This document shows positions 54,661 through 64,000 of a stretch of DNA of 64,000 bases, one piece after another (the first letter of the stretch is position 1; the number at the start of each line of letters is the position of its first letter). The stretch is from Symbiodinium natans (taxonomy: Eukaryota > Sar > Dinophyceae > Suessiales > Symbiodiniaceae), in assembly GCA_905221605.1 (NCBI GenBank), contig CAJNDS010000159.1, positions 146,501 through 210,500 of the forward strand, given 5' to 3'. Both the position numbers and the translations under genes were made by a program. The notes beneath the pieces are model-generated. The model saw nothing but the letters and a program-made list of their open reading frames with translations, was not told the origin of the DNA and searched no databases.

Positions 54661-57300
54661 GTGGAGGTCGGCAGGGACCGCATTGAGGCCACAAATCTTT
54701 TGCTCCAACAACTCCGTGACGAAGTGGTAATTGGGTCGCGATCCTCCAGCGGGCTGTCTGTGGTCGCCAATCATGACATCAAGTGCATGCTTGATGTGCG
54801 CCAGAATGGTGTTGGAACCAGGCGTGCCCAATTGCTGGGCTTCATCTCGGAGGAGCAACTCAACATCCTTTAGACGGTTAATGAGCTGCGAGTAGGGAAA
54901 GCTAAGCCTTGCCACAATCGTACCATGTGTCGTGGCTACAAGTAGCCCCCGGTACAAATCGTGCACATCAAAAGGGAGCTTATGTGTGTCCTTCTCCTTG
55001 TTACCCGGTATGCGAACGATGCGGCTGCGAACAAATTCATTGCTAGCAGTCGTGAGCCTATCAACCGCTTCGACATAGGCCCGAACCGATTCATTGCCAT
55101 GAGCGGTGTACAGGGTGAGCCGGCTCGTCAGGCACGCAAGGAGTACTCCTAGAAACGCGCAGGATCGTGTCTTCCCGCTGCCGGGCGCACCCGTTATGAA
55201 TACAGAAGTACGATTAGCGGCCAGGCCGTACGAGCACGCTCCCAGCAGCGCTGCCAGGTGTCCGTCCGCCCCCCAAAAGGTATCACAGAGGCACGTAAGG
55301 AAGGCGGGACCAACCGCGAGCGCAAAGATGCTGGCTCGAGTCCTCGGATCGTGCTCGTTGCTCAACGAGTCATGGGACAGGCGTAGACACTCCGCATGCC
55401 ACAGCGCAGGAGTCCGGGCGTCCTCTTGGCCGGGCAGCGGAGAGTCAGGCAGCGTAGCTAACACGCCACTCAGCAGCGTCGGCGTCCATTCTTTGCGATA
55501 GGATTGTTCCTCCGCAAGCCAAAGGTTGAGGAAGCTTTGCAAGGGGTTGGAAGCCCCCGGACCCGCAGTAAGCGATGCCTGCGCAGCTTGCGTTTCGTGC
55601 TTGCCTCTGAAGACTTGGCAGACCTCCGGGTGAATGAGCTGTGCCCATGTGTCGTGCCAGTTCCCTCTCACCACTAGCCCGATAAGGAGGACAAGCACTA
55701 AATCTGTGAGAAAGCCCGGCAACCACTGTGGCTGCCGGATGGCATCAAGAGGCGAGTCTTCTAGCGGAACGCCCAATGCAACATGCTGCCTTTCCCTAGG
55801 CATGTGTAACAGAGCATCCCAAAGCGGGGTAGAGGCTCCTCCGGGCAGAACCTCAAGCTGGCTGACTCTCGGCAGCGAGGGTCGTTGCGCGAATTGGTTG
55901 TGCTGTTCATCAGTCAAGAGCAGGGCAATGGTTATATTGACTGGCTGCATGGCCTTACTTTCTCCAGGGCCGGTGAAAAGCTTCTTCGGGGCAAGGAGCT
56001 CTATAAACATGCCTGGGTAGGCCACATCCCCCTTGTCTTCTCTCAAGGTAACCAGCAAAGCAGTGCCCTTGGCCGGCACTTTACCAGCGACAGCAAACCA
56101 CTTTGTAGCCCAGTCAGGGACATCCGCCAACTCCGGTGTAAGGAGCATGACCGATGCCCTTGGGTAAACTCGATGGAGAAGGCAGATTGGCCATGTATGC
56201 GTGCCGGGCTTTATCGCCACAGGGGTGGCGGCCCGCTTGACCGCAGCTTGCTCTGGGTAGTGATACTGTTCCGAGGGCTCCTCCTCGATTTCTGCTTCCG
56301 AGGCCATGGCTAAAAACTGATAACCCAGCATGTCAACCAGGCGCTCTAACGACAGGTGGGGGAGCCACATACCCAAAACTAGTTTCATCGTGGGACCAAG
56401 TTCATGATACGGGGGCGGCAAATCAGCCAGATGCGGCTTGGCATCCGTCAGGAGGACTTGGGTACAGTCAGCACGGAGACTTGCAATGCTCCGGTTCTCA
56501 GCGGAAGGTATCCGGAGAAAAGCCTCCATATCGGGGCGTCTGATTTGCCGTCCCAGCACGGAGTTGATGAAAGTTTTAGACTTATCCGAAAGCTGGACAG
56601 AGCCACACGCAACCCCCATCAAACCTGCTCGCACTGTGCGATCCATCCCCGGCGTGAGCTGGAATAGCTCTTCACTGTGGACAAAGTGACCATAAGAGTG
56701 TCCACCACTGCCAAGTGACTCAGGTCCAGTGAAGTAGTAGAGACGCGCTCCCGCGCCAATCGCTTGCGTCCTTGCTGCCTGGCTGGGCCGGAAGATGCAA
56801 AGCTGGTCGCTCTCATGATGGACAAGACTAACAGCGTGCCGCAATTCCGAACCCAGGATATATTGCAGCATGGCCCGTGGCATGGCAACGCCGCCCAAAC
56901 GTGCCTTGATGTGGACAAAATCGCCCTTGCAGTCAGGAAGCTTTTTGCGCTCATGCCAAGCGATAGCCACAGCAGCGCCCGTATACGACCCAGCAGAGAA
57001 ACCCGTAACGCACAGTTTGCACTCGCCAGCTCTACCCGCGGCGAGGCCCACATGCAGAGCGGTCAGCGCAGCAGTATGTGGCATGTGCAAGTGAGCCAGG
57101 GCAGGGCACATTGTCAGGGAGGCTTCTACCGAGCTGATTCTAGCACGAACCGCCGCTGGCAGACCGCATCCTTCGACCTGAGGGTACAGAGCACGTGCCC
57201 ATAGCTGGGCGGCTTGGGGCAGGAGCAACAATGCATGTGCGGCATTACCGCTGGTCGAAAGCAACAACGGGCGCCAGTGAGTGCATAGGAATTGGCTGTG
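54600..57300 (-). CDS. Alpha/beta-hydrolase-like domain fused to SF1 helicase domain 1
   Basis: The 952-codon frame from 57,267 (TTG; no nearby ATG) is open a few codons further upstream. Residues 85-97 (LCVTGFSAGSYTG) form a G-x-S-x-G nucleophile elbow with Ser91; candidate acid and base are in HHESDQLCIF (150-159) and GGHSYGHF (188-195). Residues 688-700 (VFITGAPGSGKTR) are a Walker A loop, 804-812 (LLLRDEAQQ) a DEAQ Walker B, and 834-842 (GDHRQPAGG) motif III, the set of SF1 UPF1-type helicases. A frame change near 54,600-54,660 leads to the second helicase domain. Fusion of a hydrolase and a helicase is unusual. Both catalytic sets are preserved despite the frame change. Confidence 0.65.
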
Positions 57301-57349
57301 TGAATGATGCTACCCGACACAGTGGGGGGCGTATTCTCGGCCTTCCCAT

Positions 57350-59813
57350 TCATCCCGCTAATGAAGAGCGACCGACATTCCCCTGAAAGGTTAGGTGAGG
57401 CTTTGGAGGCGGGTACTGGTAGGCAGGAAAGGCAAAGGCTGCCAGGGCTTGTTGCACACGCATGGCTAGTCCATCATCCCAGTATTGACTGAGGCCCAAC
57501 GGCGTGACCTTTATGTCTGCAGCGAAGAGAGGCCACGGCAGATCCGCCTGGGCCAGCCAAGCATGCGCAGCGGCAGCAAGAAGAGCAAGCGGCCCAGTTG
57601 GGGTATTGGGTCGACTGCGCCATTTCGGGGGGGCCCTGCAGGAAGATAGGGCATCTTTCTTCCAAAACATGAGGACCCCAGGGAAGAGCTGGAGCCGCAC
57701 TGGTCCACTGCCCTTTTTCCCAACAGAGGCCCACAGAGGGACGGTGTCCCCGTTGCCCCAGACCGACTCGGGTAGAGTAGGCAGCCGTACCACACTCCCC
57801 CACTGCGGCAAGATGTTTTTGCCTTTGGCACCATATCCATGCACAAAAGGAGGGGGTATAACCTCGGCGTATCGGTTCGCCATGAATAAGTCAGGACCAG
57901 GTAGGATTGCCAAACGGGAGTGCGAGCCGCCGTAACCCATGAGCAAGGGAAGAAATCCCTGTTCATATGGGCCTTGTCCCCATGTTTTGACCCCTCTGAC
58001 CTGCCTGACTGGGGAGGCGCCAAACTGAATGTCTGGCTCTGGCCGGCCAGCAGTAAGGTCGGCCGTTTTCCACGCAACCTCATGTATGTATCTTCCTAAA
58101 AGTGCCCACGCAAACACAAAGTCAGAGTGCTTGTGAGCAGTGGTTCCGGCAAGAGGGGTGTTGCGTAGACATTGCCGATAATGGATCTGGTCCAACGGCA
58201 CCTGCTCATGCATACCAGGCAATGGAGTGGGCACTTCACTGGGCATGATGACTAGCTGCAGGGCTCGGCTCAACGCAGTACCAATTGAGGTCACCGCACT
58301 AGCGACGTTGCTAGGGATGCAGAAGCGAGGGGGCCGGGGATGTTTGCCGTCCGGAGCATTCGGGTAGAAGAGGACCAATCCCCCATTTGCTTCGAGCTGG
58401 TCCTCGGACGCACAAACCATGCCAATTGAGTTTGGCGATCGGGCCCCACACGGTATGGACCCGTCCGGCGAGCAACTCCACGGCGAGGCTGGAAGCGAGC
58501 CACAGGGCTGTGTCTCGTCCGTCTCGACTTCCATGCTGCCCAGTGACTCCGTCGAGAGGGTATTGGGCAGTAGATCGAGGACTGCAAACCTTCGCAGCTC
58601 TTCTGCTTCCCACCTGGCAGTGAACAAAGTGTCATGGTCAAGCAACATCAAGACCACCCCTGGCGCAAGGACTCTGAGGACTGCCAGAATTTCGGGCCCC
58701 GCCCACGTAAAGTGCACAGAAGCTAGCCCCGCTTCCTTGGTCCAAGATGGGAAACCACCTCTCCTTAAACGGGCCTTCCCACTGCATGCGTGCTACCAAA
58801 TGCCGGACAAAGTAGGGGAAGTGCGGAATAGACAAGAAGCAGCGACTATCCGTGACCAAGAGCAGGACATGGGCTCCTGCGGACTCAGCAGCCCGGAGCT
58901 GTGGAAGTAGGCAGCCGAGTAATGCATTGTAGTCAATCTCTGGGTGGAGACCTTGCTCAGGCGGTTCGCCGGAAATGGCTCCCGAGGCCAGTTTCAATGG
59001 CAGTACGCCGCTAGGGGTGGGCTCAGGGAAATTCTGATTACTTTCTAGTGCCTGCGCGAGGTTGTGAGGCTCCTGAGGCCCCGGCGCATGGTCAGCACTG
59101 AGAGTGCGAAGCTGGCATATAGCCTGCATTGCGGTCGCCGCAAGGACCTGTGGACCTGGGTGGCTAGGGCGGCTGCAACTGGCGCGAGGTGGCCTCCCAT
59201 GTGGAATTCGCGGCTCGATCCTACTGACCTCACCCACTGGGTATTCTCCAACACGTGGAGGAATCGGCGGTATGGGAGGGCGAGGACTATTATCCGGCCA
59301 GCAGACCCTAGGTGGATTAGGTGATGGAGTTTGCCAGGGCCCGGGAGACAGGGCTGTCTCCCTACCCGCTCCTTGTTCGGTGACAACACTCGCCCAAGGG
59401 GGAAGGTCTATCGCGTCACCAGGCAAAGCACTGTGCGTGGACACCGCTCGCCCCATGAGAACACTGCTATGCGGCATGATGCCGATGCCTGGCCTCCATG
59501 CATGCAGGAGAAAGCAGCGAACCGTGGGTTGCCGGGCGAAGCAGACGGCGTTGCTGTTTCTCAAAAAGGCAGAATGGTCCAGACACAACAAGGGTTGTAT
59601 TTCCGGCGGAAAGTATCGGCACCAACCGGCAGCATCGAGTTCGTGAGGCAGGATGACGCCGGCTTGCATCTGCCTGGTCATTGCGATATCACTGGTCCCT
59701 AAAGTGGCAAGTGCAGTGAGTTGCCCTCTCCTGGCAACGTGGACTTGGAGCACTTGCGCTCCAACCCGGATCGCGTACGGTTGACAGGCATACGACTCCA
59801 TGGCATCACTCAC
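57350..59813 (-). CDS. Large unknown protein with DHD motif, possible GT-A-type glycosyltransferase
   Basis: ATG 59,813 opens a 391-codon frame with an N-terminal domain, a Pro-rich linker (RPPIPPIPPRVGEYP) and a Rossmann-like stretch HVLLLVTDSRCFLSIPHFPY. Near 58,740 the frame shifts by one base and continues as KEAGLASVHFTWAGPEILAV, then VVLMLLDHDTLFTARWEAEE and 400 more residues to TGA 57,350. The strand-then-D-H-D-x-L-F arrangement recalls the metal-binding D-x-D of GT-A enzymes, but the remaining fold cannot be verified. It is followed after about 80 bases by the hydrolase-helicase frame in the same orientation. A short intron or a further frame change could join them. Confidence 0.5.
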
Positions 59814-60290
59814 CGAACATGGCAGGCCAAACTCATGTGACTACCCCACAGGCAGCGGAGAACCACGAGGCAACCTCCAGACACCAAGATCCCTGGAAAG
59901 CCCTTACAAAAACTAGGGAGGGACTCCAGGAAAGGGACAACCAAACAAAAAGCACAGCACACAGGAGAGAAGAAGCAGAAAGGCGAGAAAAAACCAGTCA
60001 GGAGCGTTACAACCCTCTACACAATGGGTTCCTCGTTCAGTCAGCCAGCCACCCTTAGCTTGAGCCAGGGCACATCCAACGCGCAACCTGAAAAGGGATG
60101 CAGCGTGTCATCGCAGGTGGCTGTTACTTGTGGCTGCAATGTGCTGCATGTACAAAGCAATGACCTGGAGACGATGGCATCCTTTACTTTGTCTGTGCAC
60201 AGTAGTAGCACCAGAATGCAGGCGTACCTCGGCTGCTGGTCTGTTTGTAGCGGCAACACAAGGAAGGCACTCTCTACCCTGCCCCGACGA
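59814..60290. other. Spacer between two minus-strand ORFs
   Basis: No minus-strand coding signal is seen. Plus-strand frames here are shadows. The interval would hold the 3' end of the hydrolase-like gene and the 5' leader of the next ORF. Confidence 0.5.
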
Positions 60291-61280
60291 CTACTCCGGG
60301 AGCTCGATATGGTCCGCCAGCAGCCAATCAGGATCGCTCAGCAATGCAGGCCACACCACATGCTCCGGGTCCTTGCCGATAACCACCTGGCGGATTGTGA
60401 GGCCGGCAGCCCAGGGGTACTGCGTGCGTCCGTAGCCCTTGAAGGCGGTAAAGTGTGAGTCTCCGGAAAGGGCTTCTGTGACAGGAGGCACGCGATGATT
60501 GCCCCGCACCGAGTAGCACATCCGAAGGTGGTGCTGAAAGGTCTCTACGTCCTTTCGTCCGCCATAGACTAAAATTCGTGTCTCCCCGCCCGTTGGGGCT
60601 GGCAGCAAAGAAGGCAGCCTAATGGGGCCCATGCAAACACAAGCCCGGAAGGTCGCATGGGCCTCGGAAATTGCAATCTGGTAGGTGATGGTTCCTCCAG
60701 AGCCAAGGCCCATGAGATATGTGGGCAAGGAGATGCGAGGGCTCGCATCACGTTGGACAGCCAGTAAAAGCGGTAGAATTTCCATTGTATACACTGCCTT
60801 GGTCCAGGCAGCACCGTCAGGCAGCATCCAGGCAGGCGGTGAGCCTGCTTGTCCCGCCACAGGCCATGCGCAGGCAATGACGGCCTTTTTGAAAGCCAGG
60901 TTGCTCCACAGATACTCGATGGCCCCTTGCCAAGGCAGTGGGTGCATATTCTCCACATAGAAATGTCCACAACCAGGGAGGAGAAGCACTATCGAGTTGG
61001 CTTCCCCCGCATCCGCACTCGGCCGGGATACAACAAAGGGGAGGGTTGAACTGCCATGGCTCGCCGTAATCCAGGTGTTTTCACGCCCAGCTACGAGCGG
61101 AGGGGCGACCAATGGAGGAGGCTGCAGGTTCTCCAGGCCAAGGGGCTCTTGCACTGCCATGGCGAAGAAGAGGCAGCCTACCCAATTGATGGGGCAAGGT
61201 AGAGGAAGACTGGGCAGTCTTGCCTGAGAGCCGTGCCGTCCAGCGCAAAGAATGTCACACAACAACAAGCTTGCTCCCAA
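60291..61280 (-). CDS. Alpha/beta-hydrolase-like protein, parent family of the decayed copies
   Basis: A 329-codon minus frame; the first ATG is at codon 41 (61,160), which I prefer, although decayed copies match slightly upstream. From codon 97, SIVLLLPGCGHFYVENMHPL gives a first strand with an oxyanion-type loop. YLMGLGSGGTITYQIA (188-203) has the shape of a nucleophile elbow with Ser194. GETRILVYGGRKD (232-244) and LSGDSHFTAFKG (271-282) supply a plausible Asp and His in the right order. A hydrolase fold is therefore likely and its substrate unknown. It is intact, while relatives at 48.8-50.5 kb are broken. Confidence 0.6.
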   Translation of the reverse strand: MGASLLLCDILCAGRHGSQARLPSLPLPCPINWVGCLFFAMAVQEPLGLENLQPPPLVAPPLVAGRENTWITASHGSSTLPFVVSRPSADAGEANSIVLLLPGCGHFYVENMHPLPWQGAIEYLWSNLAFKKAVIACAWPVAGQAGSPPAWMLPDGAAWTKAVYTMEILPLLLAVQRDASPRISLPTYLMGLGSGGTITYQIAISEAHATFRACVCMGPIRLPSLLPAPTGGETRILVYGGRKDVETFQHHLRMCYSVRGNHRVPPVTEALSGDSHFTAFKGYGRTQYPWAAGLTIRQVVIGKDPEHVVWPALLSDPDWLLADHIELPE

Positions 61281-61458
61281 CTTCCCCTGACTCAGCTCCC
61301 TTCAGTTGGAGACTACATCAGCAGTAAAACATGATCAATGGTTACAACTTTCCAAATCGGTCAAGACAACAGCAAGACATTACAGGAATGCCGCATGACC
61401 ATGGATAACGACCGATGTACTAGGCCGCCGTTTGTTCCGTATTCGCACAAGGTCAGCG

Positions 61459-62151
61459 TTAGATGTCACTATCCGAATGCCGATTGTCCTCAAGCAGATG
61501 CATGGTCTCTTCATCTAAATGCTCGAGAATGTCGGTAGCAATACGTTCATCGAGGAAGCACGCTACCCACTCCAGAATGACGGCATTATCATTGGGGACA
61601 GCATCGGACATCGCTTGCAAAAGCAAATTGACTTTATCGGCAGTGAAACGCCATGCAAGCAAAAGATGCTGCTCCAAATGCGCTTTTATGAGGTAAATTG
61701 GAAAATCTTCCTGGCGATGCACAATGATTGGCCTGGCCCAGGCTAAAAGGGCATTCTGCTGTGGTCCAGGCGGACGTCTGAACATAGCCAGTAACGCCCC
61801 GTACTCCTGGGCAAGCTCGTTCCTCAAATCCTGCGAAAGATCTCGAAGGTGGTGTGCAAGCCAGGCACGATGACCTCCAACAGAGTGCGCGAGTTCGGCC
61901 GCAGCAACCATGGCGAGGGTCCGTTGATTAGGACGTCCTTGGGCTGCCGAGGCATCGCGGATTCCTTGCAGTACAAGGAGCTTGGTGAGCGATATCCAGC
62001 CAGCGCTACAAGTGTGGCCGTGGCCTGCGAGGATGGGCTCGCTGGAAAAGATCTCCGGGTGTTCGTAAGGGTAGCATCTTTCCCAGTCACTGTCGCCATC
62101 TCCATTGACAGCAGTGTAAAGGCTGCCACCAATGACCAACGAAGCAGCCAT
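61459..62151 (-). CDS. Unrecognised helical protein, 230 codons
   Basis: ATG 62,151 to stop 61,459, without interruption. The N-terminus is Gly/Asp-rich (YTAVNGDGDSDWERCYPYEH). From residue 80 it is strongly helical (AHHLRDLSQDLRNELAQEYG, then HLEQHLLLAWRFTADKVNLL). It ends acidic (EHLDEETMHLLEDNRHSDSD). No family is recognised. Its orientation and position fit the same gene array as its neighbours. Confidence 0.5.
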   Translation of the reverse strand: MAASLVIGGSLYTAVNGDGDSDWERCYPYEHPEIFSSEPILAGHGHTCSAGWISLTKLLVLQGIRDASAAQGRPNQRTLAMVAAAELAHSVGGHRAWLAHHLRDLSQDLRNELAQEYGALLAMFRRPPGPQQNALLAWARPIIVHRQEDFPIYLIKAHLEQHLLLAWRFTADKVNLLLQAMSDAVPNDNAVILEWVACFLDERIATDILEHLDEETMHLLEDNRHSDSDI

Positions 62152-62320
62152 GCCGGGCAGTTAGTTCGGGGAGGGCAAGCGGGCGCCTGCTCCTGTGAGC
62201 CCTGGCGGCACAGAACAAGGGGGCAAGTTAGCGGGTAATACCATCACTCCTTTATGTTCGCGGCTGAGAGGGCTATGAGCCACAGGAACAAACTGTCAAT
62301 CCATGCGGGGGACTAGGGCG

Positions 62321-62573
62321 TGTGGGTGCGGGCGCACTCACGTACCCAACATCAAATCACTCCCGCACCCTCACAAGATTCTCCGCAGGTAATACTCGGG
62401 AGCAAGGGAGCAACCCGAACGGGAGCTCCTGAGCCGCTTCACCGAGCCCCTGCTCGGAAATTGCGGTGAGGGGTGACTGCTGTCAAACTTGTACAGAGAA
62501 CGTAAATGGATCTACTGCCTTGAGAAGAGATGCAGGTTCCTACACCGCCGTGTGAGTGCGGGCGCACTCACGT
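62321..62573. repeat. Two copies of a GTGAGTGCGG hairpin motif
   Basis: GTG(G/A)GTGCGGGCGCACTCACGT occurs at about 62,321-62,343 and 62,552-62,573. The 9-base stem GTGAGTGCG pairs with CGCACTCAC across two bases (one mismatch in the first copy). The two hairpins enclose about 210 bases with no coding signal. Confidence 0.7.
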
Positions 62574-62585
62574 GGCATGAGCAAC

Positions 62586-63194
62586 TCAACCGTCCTCAGT
62601 GACTGGGGTCCTAGCCTGGCTAGAGGAGGGGAAGAGTATAGCATTGTTTCGCATTCGCGCGACACCCAAGTCCATCAATTCCGTAACATGAAGCTGCAAT
62701 TTGAAATGGGTGCAGTTCACACGCACGACGGGCACAACACGCTGTGTACTGGCGAAGGTTGACGTCGATGTCACAAAACGCCTGCGCGATGCCCAAGCCC
62801 CGATGATATCTCCCCAGCGCCGACAAACAGCAGCCACTCTCGCGGTTTCCCTCAGGGATGGGAGGGCAACCCTATAATTCTCGACTCCAGGAGCGACGTG
62901 AGGGAGGCGAGTATAACAACAACCCCAATTCGACTGTTGTTGCCGCCAGAGGTACACTTGTGGAGGCTCGGAGAGGCCTTTGCGCGGCTCTATAATTAAC
63001 CACAGGCTCAAGCACACAGTGCACGCATCAAAGAGGATACAACACAATGCATCCAATGGGCAGTCGTGAAGGTGTCTATCGCTGTGCCTGGAGGCGGGCC
63101 TACAGTAGGCCGACGTAGGGCTCAACTGCGAGACAATCACAAGCAGCGGAGCAAGACGTTCCATATGGATTTGAGGGCTGGATGCCTCAACCAT
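62586..63194 (-). CDS. Hypothetical ORF, possible F-box-like segment
   Basis: A 202-codon minus frame. Residues around 105-135 (VALPSLRETARVAAVCRRWG then DIIGAW) resemble an F-box (L-P then a helix ending V-C-R-R-W), but the region before it is Cys- and hydrophobic-rich without structure and the C-terminus is nondescript. It may be an exon or a chance frame. Confidence 0.25.
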   Translation of the reverse strand: MVEASSPQIHMERLAPLLVIVSQLSPTSAYCRPASRHSDRHLHDCPLDALCCILFDACTVCLSLWLIIEPRKGLSEPPQVYLWRQQQSNWGCCYTRLPHVAPGVENYRVALPSLRETARVAAVCRRWGDIIGAWASRRRFVTSTSTFASTQRVVPVVRVNCTHFKLQLHVTELMDLGVARMRNNAILFPSSSQARTPVTEDG

Positions 63195-63380
63195 GTCAGA
63201 GATGCCGAAGGCGGTGGACTACCTCGGATCTACAGAGTTGACCTGAGCCAGCACTGCACAGCACCCATGAAAAAGGCCCGCCAACACATTCCCTAGAATG
63301 CAAAACCGCGAAAGCAGTGTGAAACTGGAGAACGAGCCCTCATGCTTCCAAGGCCAAGCATTAGTGAAGGGGCGGGGTCC

Positions 63381-63938
63381 CTACTGCATTTTCAGAAGTA
63401 TGTTTGCATTCGGAGCAAAAGCTCGGAGTACTGCCGACGCAGGACTCGCAACTGCCCCTTGTGAGTCGGCCAGGACAAAAGATCGACACTCGAGGTGCCC
63501 ACTGCGTTCTCTCATCGCTTGCACGCATTTGACCATCAACAGGGACACAGGCCAGCTACAAGAAGCCAAAACAGGGCAAGGTAGGTCATTCCAATCGCTT
63601 GGGTTGAGGAGCTGCAGGTGCCAGGACGGCCAGCCAACAGTGACGGGTGGATGCGCAGCCCTTACAGCCAGGAGATCATTGTAGGCATATACAGTGAACG
63701 GTGTGCCCACCGGCCAATCTACCAGGGCACAGCACGGAGGGACAGGTAGGTGACTAAGTTGCGAAACAGCGAAGACCCCAAGGAGATCTGGCTGCAGGCG
63801 GTTCGGGCACAAAGCACATGAGGCAGGGAAAAGTTGAGTGGTAAGTTGGAGAGTATCCCCTTCAAGAGCTTCTTGTCGAAAGGGGGCAACGCACCAAACG
63901 ATTTGAATCATACAACCTTGATGTTGAGTAACGCGCAC
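63381..63938 (-). CDS. Unrecognised ORF, first of the minus-strand array in the window
   Basis: A 185-codon minus frame with regular hydrophobic spacing (LQLTTQLFPASCALCPNRLQ, CALVDWPVGTPFTVYAYNDL, TVGWPSWHLQLLNPSDWNDL). It looks coding because a Trp-rich, evenly spaced pattern is unlikely in a shadow. It may be the part before the next exon. No family is recognised and the true start could lie beyond 63,938. Confidence 0.35.
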   Translation of the reverse strand: MRVTQHQGCMIQIVWCVAPFRQEALEGDTLQLTTQLFPASCALCPNRLQPDLLGVFAVSQLSHLPVPPCCALVDWPVGTPFTVYAYNDLLAVRAAHPPVTVGWPSWHLQLLNPSDWNDLPCPVLASCSWPVSLLMVKCVQAMRERSGHLECRSFVLADSQGAVASPASAVLRAFAPNANILLKMQ

Positions 63939-64000
63939 AAGGGTGAGATTGGCAACAAGGCCAGCATACCTTACCCTACAACGAGAAGCTGCTTCACGGA

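Noticed and set aside
60058-60066. TGGCTCAAG on minus upstream of the 59,813 ORF as a leader relic
   Set aside because: Nine matching bases are expected about once by chance in 64 kb on two strands, and it does not coincide with an independent insertion boundary. The same applies to 9,011-9,019.
1-64000. CRISPR array, rRNA or complete tRNA genes
   Set aside because: No spaced direct repeats with unique spacers, and no recognisable rRNA or tRNA folds were seen on either strand.

Overview
The window reads as nuclear DNA of a dinoflagellate, most like Symbiodiniaceae or Polarella. This is inferred from several things seen together. A relic of the dinoflagellate spliced leader sits at the 5' end of a retrotransposon. 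GC-rich reverse-transcriptase families of a kind I associate with these genomes lie in nested copies. One intron begins with GC rather than GT and carries terminal inverted repeats. Recognisable genes are sparse and often decayed, and simple-sequence and minisatellite DNA is abundant. The species cannot be named from the sequence.

Layout, left to right. 1-1138 (minus) is the intact N-terminal part of a CSC1/OSCA/TMEM63-type channel, cut by the window edge. 2.4-8.4 kb holds scattered minus-strand exons, including three ankyrin-repeat exons, around an AT-rich island at 3.05-4.56 kb. 10.5-19.8 kb is a retroelement graveyard: several minus-strand copies of one GC-rich RT family, some plus-strand pieces of the same family, and a full-length 4.1 kb APE-type LINE (11,017-15,091) inserted into one RT copy. 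20-40.8 kb is mostly non-genic, with tandem repeats and no gene I can name. 40.8-45.3 kb holds a DGQHR/ParB-like gene, exons of a CobW-type GTPase lying on opposite strands, and exons of an unrecognised gene. 45.4-50.5 kb is a repeat complex: trinucleotide-like arrays, a large imperfect inverted repeat around G-rich and 51-bp minisatellites, and decayed copies of an alpha/beta-hydrolase-like gene.

50.6-63.9 kb is a 13 kb run of co-oriented minus-strand coding sequence. In reading order it has an unknown ORF, an ORF with a possible F-box-like segment, a helical ORF, an alpha/beta-hydrolase-like ORF, a protein with a DHD motif suggestive of a glycosyltransferase, then a very large protein joining a hydrolase-like GFSAG domain to an SF1 (UPF1-like) helicase, a long proline-rich linker and a C-terminal domain. 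At least three single-base frame changes break this coding run, so it is either a decaying gene or element or an accurate gene with assembly indels. It is the best candidate in the window for an undescribed system. The LINE with a spliced-leader relic at its exact insertion boundary is the best-supported mechanistic observation.
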